Translations under genes and position numbers: made by a program
Source: Streptomyces sp. NBC_01296
GTDB taxonomy: Bacteria > Actinomycetota > Actinomycetes > Streptomycetales > Streptomycetaceae
Direction: 5' to 3'
DNA length: 64,000 nucleotides
Assembly (NCBI RefSeq): GCF_035984415.1
Contig: NZ_CP130720.1
Span: forward strand, 6,820,001-6,884,000
The notes under the pieces: generated by a model
Databases searched by the model: none
What the model was told of the DNA's origin: nothing
The model's input: only the letters and a program-made list of their open reading frames with translations
Shown here: one piece after another, positions 56,729-64,000 of the stretch
Layout of the letters: every line of letters starts with the position of its first letter
How positions within the stretch are numbered: position 1 is the stretch's first letter

Positions 56729-57937
56729 GTGTCCCGTCGCCTGTTCACCTCGGAGTCCGTCACCGAGGGTCACCCCGACAAGATCGCTGACCAGATCAGC
56801 GACACGATCCTCGACGCACTTCTCACCGAGGACCCGACCTCGCGTGTGGCCGTGGAGACCCTCATCACCACCGGTCTCGTCCACATCGCCGGTGAGGTGA
56901 CGACGAAGGCGTACGCGCCGATCGCGCAGCTCGTCCGCGACAAGATCCTCGAGATCGGCTACGACTCGTCGAAGAAGGGCTTCGACGGCGCCTCCTGCGG
57001 CGTCTCGGTGTCGATCGGCGCGCAGTCCCCGGACATCGCGCAGGGCGTCGACACCGCGTACGAGAAGCGCGTCGAGGGCGACGAGGACGAGCTCGACAAG
57101 CAGGGCGCCGGCGACCAGGGCCTGATGTTCGGCTACGCGTGCGACGAGACCCCCGAGCTCATGCCGCTCCCGATCCACATCGCGCACCGGCTCTCGCGCC
57201 GCCTGTCCGAGGTCCGCAAGAACGGGACCATCCCGTACCTGCGCCCCGACGGCAAGACCCAGGTCACCATCGAGTACGACGGCGACAAGGCCGTCCGCCT
57301 CGACACGGTCGTCGTGTCCTCGCAGCACGCCTCGGACATCGACCTGGACTCGCTGCTCGCTCCGGACATCCGCGAGTTCGTCGTCGAGCACGTGCTCAAG
57401 GAGCTCGTCGAGGACGGCATCAAGCTCGACACCGACGGCTACCGCCTGCTGGTCAACCCGACCGGCCGCTTCGAGATCGGCGGCCCGATGGGCGACGCCG
57501 GCCTGACCGGCCGCAAGATCATCATCGACACGTACGGCGGCATGGCCCGCCACGGCGGCGGCGCCTTCTCCGGCAAGGACCCGTCCAAGGTCGACCGCTC
57601 CGCCGCGTACGCGATGCGCTGGGTCGCCAAGAACGTGGTCGCCGCCGGCCTCGCCTCGCGCTGCGAGGTCCAGGTCGCGTACGCCATCGGCAAGGCGGAG
57701 CCGGTCGGTCTGTTCGTCGAGACCTTCGGCACCGCCAAGGTCGAGGTCCAGAAGATCGAGGACGCGATCGGCCAGGTCTTCGACCTGCGCCCGGCCGCGA
57801 TCATCCGCGACCTGGACCTGCTGCGCCCGATCTACGCCCAGACCGCCGCGTACGGCCACTTCGGCCGCGAGCTGCCGGACTTCACCTGGGAGCGCACCGA
57901 CCGCGTCGACGCGCTGCGCACGGCTGCCGGCCTCTAG
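56729..57937 (+). CDS. metK: S-adenosylmethionine synthetase
   Basis: Makes SAM from methionine and ATP; SAM level influences antibiotic production in streptomycetes. The 402 residues have RRLFTSESVTEGHPDKIADQ, GAGDQGLMFGYACDE, and the GGGAFSGKDPSKVDRSAAY P-loop-like motif. GTG 56729 has GGGAG 5 nt upstream; the frame extends upstream without similarity. The 195-nt upstream gap shows no recognisable SAM riboswitch. Confidence 0.97.
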   Translation: MSRRLFTSESVTEGHPDKIADQISDTILDALLTEDPTSRVAVETLITTGLVHIAGEVTTKAYAPIAQLVRDKILEIGYDSSKKGFDGASCGVSVSIGAQSPDIAQGVDTAYEKRVEGDEDELDKQGAGDQGLMFGYACDETPELMPLPIHIAHRLSRRLSEVRKNGTIPYLRPDGKTQVTIEYDGDKAVRLDTVVVSSQHASDIDLDSLLAPDIREFVVEHVLKELVEDGIKLDTDGYRLLVNPTGRFEIGGPMGDAGLTGRKIIIDTYGGMARHGGGAFSGKDPSKVDRSAAYAMRWVAKNVVAAGLASRCEVQVAYAIGKAEPVGLFVETFGTAKVEVQKIEDAIGQVFDLRPAAIIRDLDLLRPIYAQTAAYGHFGRELPDFTWERTDRVDALRTAAGL

Positions 57938-57973
57938 GCCCTCTCGGCACACCCCCGCCGCACGGCGGGCACG

Positions 57974-58007
57974 TACGGCCCCGGACCGCTGCTGGTCCGG
58001 GGCCGTA
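57974..58007 (+). terminator. Terminator after metK
   Basis: TACGGCCCCGGACC (57974-57987) and GGTCCGGGGCCGTA (57994-58007), a perfect 14-bp stem with a GCTGCT loop, followed by ATTGCG, 36 nt after metK. Confidence 0.8.
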
Positions 58008-58187
58008 ATTGCGTTGATCGGCCGGCGCCCCGGTGCCTACGCTGCCCCTGCCCTCCCGGTGCGCGGGGTGACGGCTTCATCTGGAGCCGGGCGCGAGCCC
58101 GGCGTTGAAGGACGGTTCCACCCGCCGCCGCCCGCCCTGATCTCGGGAGGGCGCCCACTGTCGGTGGTGTTTGGTAAGAATGCTGCT

Positions 58188-60308
58188 GTGAGCAGGGACA
58201 ACGGCGAGAGCGAATCCGAGGCGGGCGGCCCGCCCGAGCAGCTCGCGCTGATGCGGGAGATGGTCGCCGAGGCGAAGGCCAAGGCGCCCAAGGCCAAGCC
58301 GCGCACCTGGCGGGGCGCCGCCCTCGCCAAGGAGCTGCCGGTCGCCCGGATCCTCGTCAACAAGGGCGTCCTCCACCTCGACCAGCTCTGGGACTACGCC
58401 GTCCCCGAGGAGCTCTCCGAGGCGGCACGGCCAGGAGTCCGCGTCCGGGTCCGCTTCGGCGCCGGCTCCCACCAGGTCCACGGCGGCCGCCGCGAGGGCG
58501 GCGGCCTCATCGACGGGTTCATCGTCGAGCGCCGCGCCGAAACCGACTACAACGGCGCCCTGGCCGCCCTCGCCCACGTCGTCTCGCCCGAGGTCGTGCT
58601 CACCCCGGGCATGCTGGCCCTGGCCCGGGCCGTCGCCGACCGGTACGCCGGCAGCCTGGCCGACGTACTCCAGCTCGCCCTGCCCCCGCGCAACGCACGC
58701 GCCGAGGCCAAGCCCTCACCCGAGCCGCTGCCCCCGCCCGCCGCACCCGAACCGGGCGGCTGGTCCCGGTACGGCTCCGGCCCCGCCTTCCTGAGGGCCC
58801 TCGCCGGCGGCGGCGCCCCGCGCGCCGTCTGGACCGCCCTGCCCGGCCCCGGCTGGGCCGACGAGCTGGCCCGGGCCATGGCCGCCACCCTCGCCTCCGG
58901 CCGCGGCGCCCTCGCCGTCCTGCCCGACGGGCGGACCGCCGCCCGGGTCGACGCCGCGCTGACCGCCCTGCTCGGCGACGGGCGGCACGCGCTGCTGACC
59001 GCCGAATCGGGCCCCGAGAAGCGCTACCGCCAGTGGCTCGCCGTGCACCGGGGCTCCGTCCGCGCCGTCATCGGCACCCGCGCCGCGATGTTCGCCCCCG
59101 TACGGGACCTGGGTCTGGTCGCCATCTGGGACGACGGCGACTCCAGCCACAGCGACGACCACGCGCCGTTCCCGCACGTACGGGAGGTGCTGGAGCTGCG
59201 CGCCGTCGGCGACGGCTGCGGATTCCTCGCCGGGAGCACGAGCTGCACCGTGGAGGCCGCGCAGCTGGTCGAGACGGGCTGGGCGCGGCCGCTCGTCGCC
59301 GACCGGGAGACGGTACGGGCCTGCGCGCCCCGGATCCGGACCGTGGGCGACGAACTGCTGGCCCGCGACGAGGCGGCCCGCGCCGCCCGGCTGCCGAGCC
59401 TGGCCTGGGAGACCGTACGGGAGGGGCTGAAGTCCGGGCCCGTGCTCGTCCAGGTGCCCCGGCGCGGCTATGCGCCCCGGCTGGCGTGCGAGCGGTGCCG
59501 CGCCCCTGCCCGCTGCAAGGTCTGCGCGGGGCCGCTGGAAGCCCCCGACGCACGGGATCTGCACTGCGGCTGGTGCGGCCGGCAGGAGACCGCCTGGCAC
59601 TGCGAGGAGTGCGGGTCGTTCCGGCTGCGCGCCCAGGTGGTGGGCGCCCGGCGGACCGCCGAGGAGCTCGGACGCGCCTTCCCGGCCGTGCCCGTACGGA
59701 CTTCCGGCCGCGACCACGTCCTGGACGAGGTTCCCGACCGGCCCGCCCTGGTGGTGTGCACCCCCGGCGCCGAGCCGGTCGCGGCGGGCGCCGGGTACGC
59801 GGCGGCGCTGCTGCTGGACGGCTGGGCGATGCTGACCCGGCCCGACCTGCGGGCCGGGGAGGACGCGCTGCGCCGGTGGATCGCGGCCGCCTCGCTGGTC
59901 CGGGGGGAGGGGCAGGTCGTCGTGGTGGCGGAGCCGACGCTGCGGCCCGTCCAGGCCCTCGTGCGGTGGGATCCGGTGGGCCATGCCGTACGGGAGCTCG
60001 CGGAGCGGGCCCAGCTCGGCTTCCCGCCCGTGTCCCGGATGGCGGCCGTGGCCGGCCGGGGCGAGGCGGTGGAGGCCTTCCTGGCCGGCGCCGGGCTGCC
60101 GGCGGACGCGGAGGTGCTGGGCCCGGTGCCGGTGCCGGGCCGGCGCGGGGAGCCGTCGCCGGGGGACCGGGCCCTGGTCCGCGTCCCGCCCGGCAGCGGG
60201 GCCGCGCTGGCGGCCGCGCTGAAGTCGGCCCAGGCGGCCCGGCTGGCGCGCGGAGTCCCGGCGGCGGAGGCGGTCCGGGTCCGGATCGACCCGCCGGACA
60301 TCGGCTAG
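58188..60308 (+). CDS. priA: Primosomal protein N' (PriA), helicase-defective actinobacterial form
   Basis: Replication restart protein recognised by its N-terminal DNA-binding domain (LPVARILVNKGVLHLDQLWD, GVRVRVRFGAG) and by four CxxC zinc pairs at about residues 438-481 (CERC, CKVC, CGWC, CEEC). The 706-residue protein lacks a Walker A GxGKT (the region reads WTALPGPGWADELA). In place of the DEEH box it has VAIWDDGDSSH. Helicase activity is therefore not expected, as annotated for other actinobacterial PriA. Start: GTG 58188 matches the usual N-terminus; upstream GTGs at 58164 and 58167 are alternatives. Confidence 0.92.
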   Translation: MSRDNGESESEAGGPPEQLALMREMVAEAKAKAPKAKPRTWRGAALAKELPVARILVNKGVLHLDQLWDYAVPEELSEAARPGVRVRVRFGAGSHQVHGGRREGGGLIDGFIVERRAETDYNGALAALAHVVSPEVVLTPGMLALARAVADRYAGSLADVLQLALPPRNARAEAKPSPEPLPPPAAPEPGGWSRYGSGPAFLRALAGGGAPRAVWTALPGPGWADELARAMAATLASGRGALAVLPDGRTAARVDAALTALLGDGRHALLTAESGPEKRYRQWLAVHRGSVRAVIGTRAAMFAPVRDLGLVAIWDDGDSSHSDDHAPFPHVREVLELRAVGDGCGFLAGSTSCTVEAAQLVETGWARPLVADRETVRACAPRIRTVGDELLARDEAARAARLPSLAWETVREGLKSGPVLVQVPRRGYAPRLACERCRAPARCKVCAGPLEAPDARDLHCGWCGRQETAWHCEECGSFRLRAQVVGARRTAEELGRAFPAVPVRTSGRDHVLDEVPDRPALVVCTPGAEPVAAGAGYAAALLLDGWAMLTRPDLRAGEDALRRWIAAASLVRGEGQVVVVAEPTLRPVQALVRWDPVGHAVRELAERAQLGFPPVSRMAAVAGRGEAVEAFLAGAGLPADAEVLGPVPVPGRRGEPSPGDRALVRVPPGSGAALAAALKSAQAARLARGVPAAEAVRVRIDPPDIG

Positions 60309-60607
60309 GCCCTGGCCGGGCGTGGGACGGGTTGCCGTCGTGCCCTGCAGGGGCCGTCGGACGGGCCGCGCCCGCGGTCTCCCGGCGGAGCCCGGCGATG
60401 CGGTGCTTGATCCGGCCGCGCACGGCACGGCGTGGACTCGTGCCGCGCCCTGCCAGGGCACAGATACGGCTCGTCCGGCAGGTGCCGGACGAGCCGTGGG
60501 CTCAGCCGATGCCCGGTCAGGGCTGGGGGCCGGCCGTCGGAGGTCGGCGTCCCGGCGGCGCGGCTGATCAGCCGTGGCGGAGGTCGCGGCGGACCGGCCG
60601 TGGCGGG
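60309..60607. other. Gap between convergent priA and the HTH gene
   Basis: About 300 nt without a supported gene. It holds one strong hairpin (60466-60497) and otherwise GC-rich sequence in which I see nothing. Confidence 0.6.
60466..60497. terminator. Bidirectional terminator between priA and the HTH gene
   Basis: ACGGCTCGTCCGGCA (60466-60480) and TGCCGGACGAGCCGT (60483-60497) form a perfect 15-bp stem with a 2-nt GG tip between two convergent genes. No T-tract. Confidence 0.75.
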
Positions 60608-61138
60608 TCAGCCGCTGCGGGGTCCGGGGAACGCCGCGGAGCGGGTCGCGGTCGCGGTCGCGGCCGCGGGCTGGGACTCCTCGCGCACCGGCTGCGGCGG
60701 GACCGAGCGGGCCGCCGGGACGGTGGGCAGCGGCCCCAGGGTCCGGGTGGCGGTGCCCTCGGCCAGCGGCTCCGCGGACTCCGCGGCCTGGGCCCGCCGG
60801 GCCCCGTACCGCCGGTGCACGGCCTGCTTGGTGACGCCGAGCGCGGAACCCACCGCGTCCCACGAGAAGCCGAGCGAGCGGTCGAAGTCCACCGCTGCGG
60901 TCACCAGCGTCTCGACGCTGTCCCGCAGCTCCTGCGCGAGACGTACGGTGGGCGCGGGCGCCCGGCCATAGACGACGAAGCCCGTGGAGGGACCGGAGCG
61001 GCGCGGGCGGTACACATTGCCGAGCTGGGCGGTGAGCGTACGCAGAGCATCCACCTGCCGGCGAACCCGCTCGATGTCCCGCACCAGGAGGTGCAGGCTG
61101 GCCCGTGCTTGGGCGTCGTGGGTGGCGTGGTCGGCCAT
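60608..61138 (-). CDS. Conserved HTH-containing protein of unknown function
   Basis: Protein of 176 residues. The N-terminal half is helical (LHLLVRDIERVRRQVDALRT). A predicted helix-turn-helix lies at about 110-132 (FSWDAVGSALGVTKQAVHRR), and the C-terminal 40 residues are Ala/Pro/Thr-rich and probably disordered. ATG 61138. It may be a small DNA-binding regulator. It is divergent from fmt and shares with it a gap containing a dyad at 61211-61228. Confidence 0.78.
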   Translation of the reverse strand: MADHATHDAQARASLHLLVRDIERVRRQVDALRTLTAQLGNVYRPRRSGPSTGFVVYGRAPAPTVRLAQELRDSVETLVTAAVDFDRSLGFSWDAVGSALGVTKQAVHRRYGARRAQAAESAEPLAEGTATRTLGPLPTVPAARSVPPQPVREESQPAAATATATRSAAFPGPRSG

Positions 61139-61210
61139 GAAGAAGCCTCTCGAACCGGTGCTGAAGAGCGGATCGGGCCGCAGACACCGTTCTCAGCGCG
61201 GCCCGGTTTC

Positions 61211-61228
61211 GGTCAATCTCTCTTGACC
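61211..61228. promoter_or_regulatory. GGTCAA-TCTCTC-TTGACC dyad upstream of the HTH gene
   Basis: A perfect 6-bp inverted repeat with a 6-nt spacer, 73 nt upstream of the minus-strand HTH gene. TTGACC also resembles a -35 hexamer on both strands. It is a candidate autoregulatory operator. Confidence 0.45.
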
Positions 61229-61389
61229 AACGCGCCATACCGCACGGAAGTCACGCACCGGGGGCGTGTCGGCATATGCGAGAGGCGCGCGTGTGTGCCC
61301 ACGCCCCCTGACGAGGCGTCCAGGACCCCCGAACGGACCCCGGGGGCGCCCGGCGATCGGGCCGGGCATCCCCAACGGCGCCGGGAACA

Positions 61390-61395
61390 TAGACT
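61390..61395 (+). promoter_or_regulatory. Candidate -10 box for fmt
   Basis: TAGACT 40 nt before the fmt GTG fits the streptomycete -10 pattern. A GAGGTAGG ribosome binding site follows in the leader. Confidence 0.45.
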
Positions 61396-61435
61396 GGTGC
61401 GCTGCTGACAGCCGAGATAGCGAGGTAGGACCCCA

Positions 61436-62380
61436 GTGAAGCTCGTCTTCGCAGGCACCCCCGAGGTCGCCGTGCCCGCCCTGGACGCCCTGATCGCCTC
61501 CGGGCGCCACGAGGTCGCCGCCGTCGTCACCCGGCCCGACGCACCGGCCGGCCGCGGCCGCCGGCTCATCGCCAGCCCGGTCGCCGAGCGCGCCGAGGAG
61601 GCCGGCATCGAGGTCCTCAAGCCGGTCCGGCCCCGCGACCCGGAGTTCCAGGCCCGGCTGCGCGAGATCGACCCGGACTGCTGCCCGGTCGTCGCGTACG
61701 GCGCGCTGATCCCCAAGAGCGCCCTCGAGATCCCCCGCCACGGCTGGGTCAACCTGCACTTCTCGCTGCTGCCGGCCTGGCGCGGGGCCGCCCCCGTCCA
61801 GCACTCGATCATGGCGGGGGACCAGGTCACCGGCGCCTCCACCTTCCTCATCGAGGAGGGCCTGGACACCGGACCCGTCTACGGGCACCTGACCGAGGAG
61901 ATCCGGCCCACCGACACCAGCGGCGACCTGCTGACCCGCCTCGCCTTCGCCGGCTCCGGCCTGCTGGCCGCCACCATGGACGGCATCGAGGACGGCACCC
62001 TGCGCGCCGTCGGGCAGCCCGCCGACGGGGTCTCGCTCGCCCCCAAGATCACCGTCGAGGACGCCCGGATCGACTGGAAGGCCCCGGCGATGCGCGCCGA
62101 CCGCATGGTGCGCGGCTGCACGCCCGCGCCCGGCGCCTGGACCGTCTTCCGCGGGGAGCGGCTCAAGCTGATCTCCGTCGGCCTGGTCGCCGACCGCACG
62201 GACCTGGCGCCCGGCGAGCTCGCCCCGGCCAAGAACAACGTGTATGTCGGCACCGGCTCGCACGCCGTGGAGCTGCTCTGGGTGCAGCCCCAGGGCAAGA
62301 AGCCGATGCGCGGCGCCGACTGGGCCCGCGGGGTGCGGATCGCTCCCGGCGAGCGCGTCGGCGCCGCGGACGTAGGCTGA
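61436..62380 (+). CDS. fmt: Methionyl-tRNA formyltransferase
   Basis: Formylates initiator Met-tRNA using 10-formyl-THF. The 314 residues begin KLVFAGTPEVAVPALDALI. The catalytic Asn-His pair is in WVNLHFSLLPAWRGAAPVQ and the catalytic Asp in EEGLDTGPV. The C-terminal OB-like domain is present (ERLKLISVGLV). GTG 61436 follows GAGGTAGG. rsmB lies 46 nt downstream and is probably co-transcribed. Confidence 0.96.
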   Translation: MKLVFAGTPEVAVPALDALIASGRHEVAAVVTRPDAPAGRGRRLIASPVAERAEEAGIEVLKPVRPRDPEFQARLREIDPDCCPVVAYGALIPKSALEIPRHGWVNLHFSLLPAWRGAAPVQHSIMAGDQVTGASTFLIEEGLDTGPVYGHLTEEIRPTDTSGDLLTRLAFAGSGLLAATMDGIEDGTLRAVGQPADGVSLAPKITVEDARIDWKAPAMRADRMVRGCTPAPGAWTVFRGERLKLISVGLVADRTDLAPGELAPAKNNVYVGTGSHAVELLWVQPQGKKPMRGADWARGVRIAPGERVGAADVG

Positions 62381-62426
62381 TCCGTACGCAGTCCGCAGCA
62401 CCTCGTAAACCCGGAGCACCTTTCTC

Positions 62427-63887
62427 GTGAGCGAACAGTCCCGTCCCCCGCGCGGCGCCGCAGGCCAGCGGCAGGCCAAGCCGTACCGCCGCCCCAAGAA
62501 GGACCCCGTCCGGCTGCTGGCCTTCGAGGCGCTGCGGGCGGTGGGCGAGCGCGACGCGTACGCGAACCTCGTCCTGCCCCCGCTGCTGCGCAAGGCCCGC
62601 CAGACGGAGGGCTTCGAGGCCCGGGACGCGGCACTGGCCACCGAGCTCGTGTACGGGACGCTGCGCAGGCAGGGCACGTACGACGCGGTCATCAAGGCCT
62701 GCATCGACCGGCCGCTGCGGGAGGTGGACCCGCCCGTGCTGGACGTGCTCTCCCTCGGCGCCCACCAGCTGCTGGGGACCCGGATCCCCACGCACGCGGC
62801 GGTGTCGGCGAGCGTGGAGCTGGCCAGGGTGGTGCTCGGCGACGGGCGCGCCAAGTTCGTGAACGCCGTGCTGCGCAAGATCGCCGCCCACGACCTGGAC
62901 GGCTGGCTCGAGCTCGTTGCCCCGCCGTACGAGGAGGACGCAGAGGAGCACCTCGCGGTGTACCACTCCCACCCGCGGTGGGTGGTCAGCGCCCTGTGGG
63001 ACGCGCTCGGCGGCGGCCGGGCCGGCATCGAGGACCTGCTCGAGGCCGACAACGAGCGGCCCGAGGTCACGCTGGTGGCGCGGCCCGGGCGGTCCACGCC
63101 CGAGGAGCTGCTGGAGGCGGTCGGCGAGGACTCGGCGCTGCCGGGGCGCTGGTCGCCGTACGCCGTCCGGATGGCCGAGGGCGGCGAGCCCGGAGCGCTG
63201 GAGGCCGTCCGCGAGGGCCGCGCCGGCGTCCAGGACGAGGGCAGCCAGCTGGTGGCGATGGCCCTCGCGGCCGCGCCGGTCGAAGGCAGCGACGAGCGCT
63301 GGCTGGACGGCTGCGCCGGACCGGGCGGCAAGGCGGCCCTGCTGGCGGCCCTGGCAGCGCAGCGCGGCGCGTTCCTGCTGGCCTCCGAGAAGCAGCCGCA
63401 CCGGGCCCGGCTCGTGGAGCGCGCCCTGGCCGGCAACCCCGGCCCGTACCAGGTCATCGCGGCGGACGGCACCCGGCCGCCGTGGCGGCCGGGCTCCTTC
63501 GACCGGGTCCTGATGGACGTCCCGTGCTCCGGCCTGGGCGCGCTGCGCCGCCGCCCGGAGGCCCGGTGGCGCCGCCGTCCGGAGGACCTCGAGGGCTTCG
63601 CCCCGCTGCAGCGCGCGCTGCTGCGGGAGGCGCTGTCCGCCGTCCGGGTGGGCGGCGTCGTGGGCTACGCGACGTGCTCCCCGCACCTGGCGGAGACCCG
63701 GGTGGTCGTGGACGACGTACTCAAGGGCCGCGGCGCGGGCGCCTCGCCGGTGGCGGCCGAACTGATCGACGCCAGGCCGTACATGGGGGGAGTCCCCGCC
63801 CTCGGCGACGGCCCGGACGTCCAGCTGTGGCCGCACCTGCACGGGACGGACGCGATGTACCTGGCACTGATCCGGCGTACGGGGTAG
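62427..63887 (+). CDS. rsmB: 16S rRNA (cytosine(967)-C5)-methyltransferase RsmB
   Basis: SAM-dependent m5C methyltransferase. Of 486 residues, the N-terminal NusB-like RNA-binding domain (VRLLAFEALRAVGERDAYAN, ALATELVYGTLRRQGTYD, KFVNAVLRKIAAHDL) is followed by a Rossmann methyltransferase domain with LDGCAGPGGKAALLA. The two catalytic Cys motifs read MDVPCSGLGALRRRPEARW and VGYATCSPHLAETR. GTG 62427. The order fmt-rsmB is widespread. Confidence 0.95.
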   Translation: MSEQSRPPRGAAGQRQAKPYRRPKKDPVRLLAFEALRAVGERDAYANLVLPPLLRKARQTEGFEARDAALATELVYGTLRRQGTYDAVIKACIDRPLREVDPPVLDVLSLGAHQLLGTRIPTHAAVSASVELARVVLGDGRAKFVNAVLRKIAAHDLDGWLELVAPPYEEDAEEHLAVYHSHPRWVVSALWDALGGGRAGIEDLLEADNERPEVTLVARPGRSTPEELLEAVGEDSALPGRWSPYAVRMAEGGEPGALEAVREGRAGVQDEGSQLVAMALAAAPVEGSDERWLDGCAGPGGKAALLAALAAQRGAFLLASEKQPHRARLVERALAGNPGPYQVIAADGTRPPWRPGSFDRVLMDVPCSGLGALRRRPEARWRRRPEDLEGFAPLQRALLREALSAVRVGGVVGYATCSPHLAETRVVVDDVLKGRGAGASPVAAELIDARPYMGGVPALGDGPDVQLWPHLHGTDAMYLALIRRTG

Positions 63888-64000
63888 CGGCCGGTCCTTC
63901 CCGGGCACCCGTCCGGCATCCCAACTTCCGTGACATCTACATGAGTTGACTGGGCATCACCTACCCTGCTGGTCGAGCCGATTCGCTGCGGCGGGTCGTA

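Larger units (their letters stand above)
61139..61435. other. Divergent promoter region between the HTH gene and fmt
   Basis: About 297 nt without a supported gene. It holds the GGTCAA-TCTCTC-TTGACC dyad near the HTH gene side and a fmt -10-like TAGACT. Nothing else stands out. Confidence 0.55.

Noticed and set aside
63946..63967. TTGACT...TACCCT as a promoter for a gene beyond the window
   Set aside because: Only 10 nt separate the hexamers, far from the 17-18 nt needed.

Overview
The window is a 64-kb stretch of very GC-rich chromosome from a Streptomyces (or very close relative). Third codon positions are almost all G or C. GTG and TTG starts are frequent, and 4-nt stop/start overlaps are the rule. 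Several genes are typical of streptomycetes: the developmental regulator BldD with its c-di-GMP motif, the small actinobacterial integration host factor, a PriA that has lost its helicase motifs, and the pgsA-acyltransferase-pimA phosphatidylinositol mannoside genes. No prophage, CRISPR array, rRNA or tRNA was seen. Nearly everything is conserved core metabolism and information processing.

Layout. 1-2523: phosphatidylinositol phosphate synthase (cut by the window edge), PIM acyltransferase and PimA. 2600-8073: a LemA-like membrane protein, pdxST (PLP synthesis), a YebC/PmpR regulator and ruvCAB. 8238-14958: yajC-secD-secF (Sec export), apt and the bifunctional (p)ppGpp enzyme Rel. 15047-19393: a DUF349 protein and a membrane-anchored cyclophilin on the minus strand, then an MBL-fold hydrolase and hisS. 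19513-23081 (minus): an ABC-2 exporter with its own DesK/NarL-type two-component system, which looks like an inserted cassette. 23218-30063: a VKOR-family protein, rarA, a DUF2470 gene divergent from rpsD with an iron box between them, a STAND-type ATPase, and two small proteins (DUF948 and a partner) leading into alaS.

30063-42563 is one long plus-strand series: alaS, ruvX, mltG, aroE, aroC-aroK-aroB-aroQ (most of the shikimate pathway), a P-loop protein, a degenerate M24 peptidase homologue, efp and nusB. 42747-43247 is bldD on the minus strand. 43511-53609 is the complete pyrimidine operon pyrR-pyrB-pyrC-(PH-like membrane protein)-carA-carB-pyrD-pyrF. 53922-57937 carries sihf, gmk, rpoZ, coaBC and metK. 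58188-63887 carries priA, a minus-strand HTH protein, fmt and rsmB.

The most interesting signals lie between or beside the housekeeping genes. They are an iron box at the DUF2470/rpsD junction, two abutting BldD boxes upstream of bldD, a PyrR-binding RNA hairpin just before the pyrR ribosome binding site, and a 16-bp direct repeat upstream of pdxS. Others are a shared element between two convergent gene pairs, an M24 peptidase with four of six active-site positions replaced, a STAND ATPase with no recognisable output domain, and probable leaderless promoters for gmk and rarA. I did not find a clear, wholly new multi-gene system. All names rest on reading motifs in the translated sequence; no database search was run.
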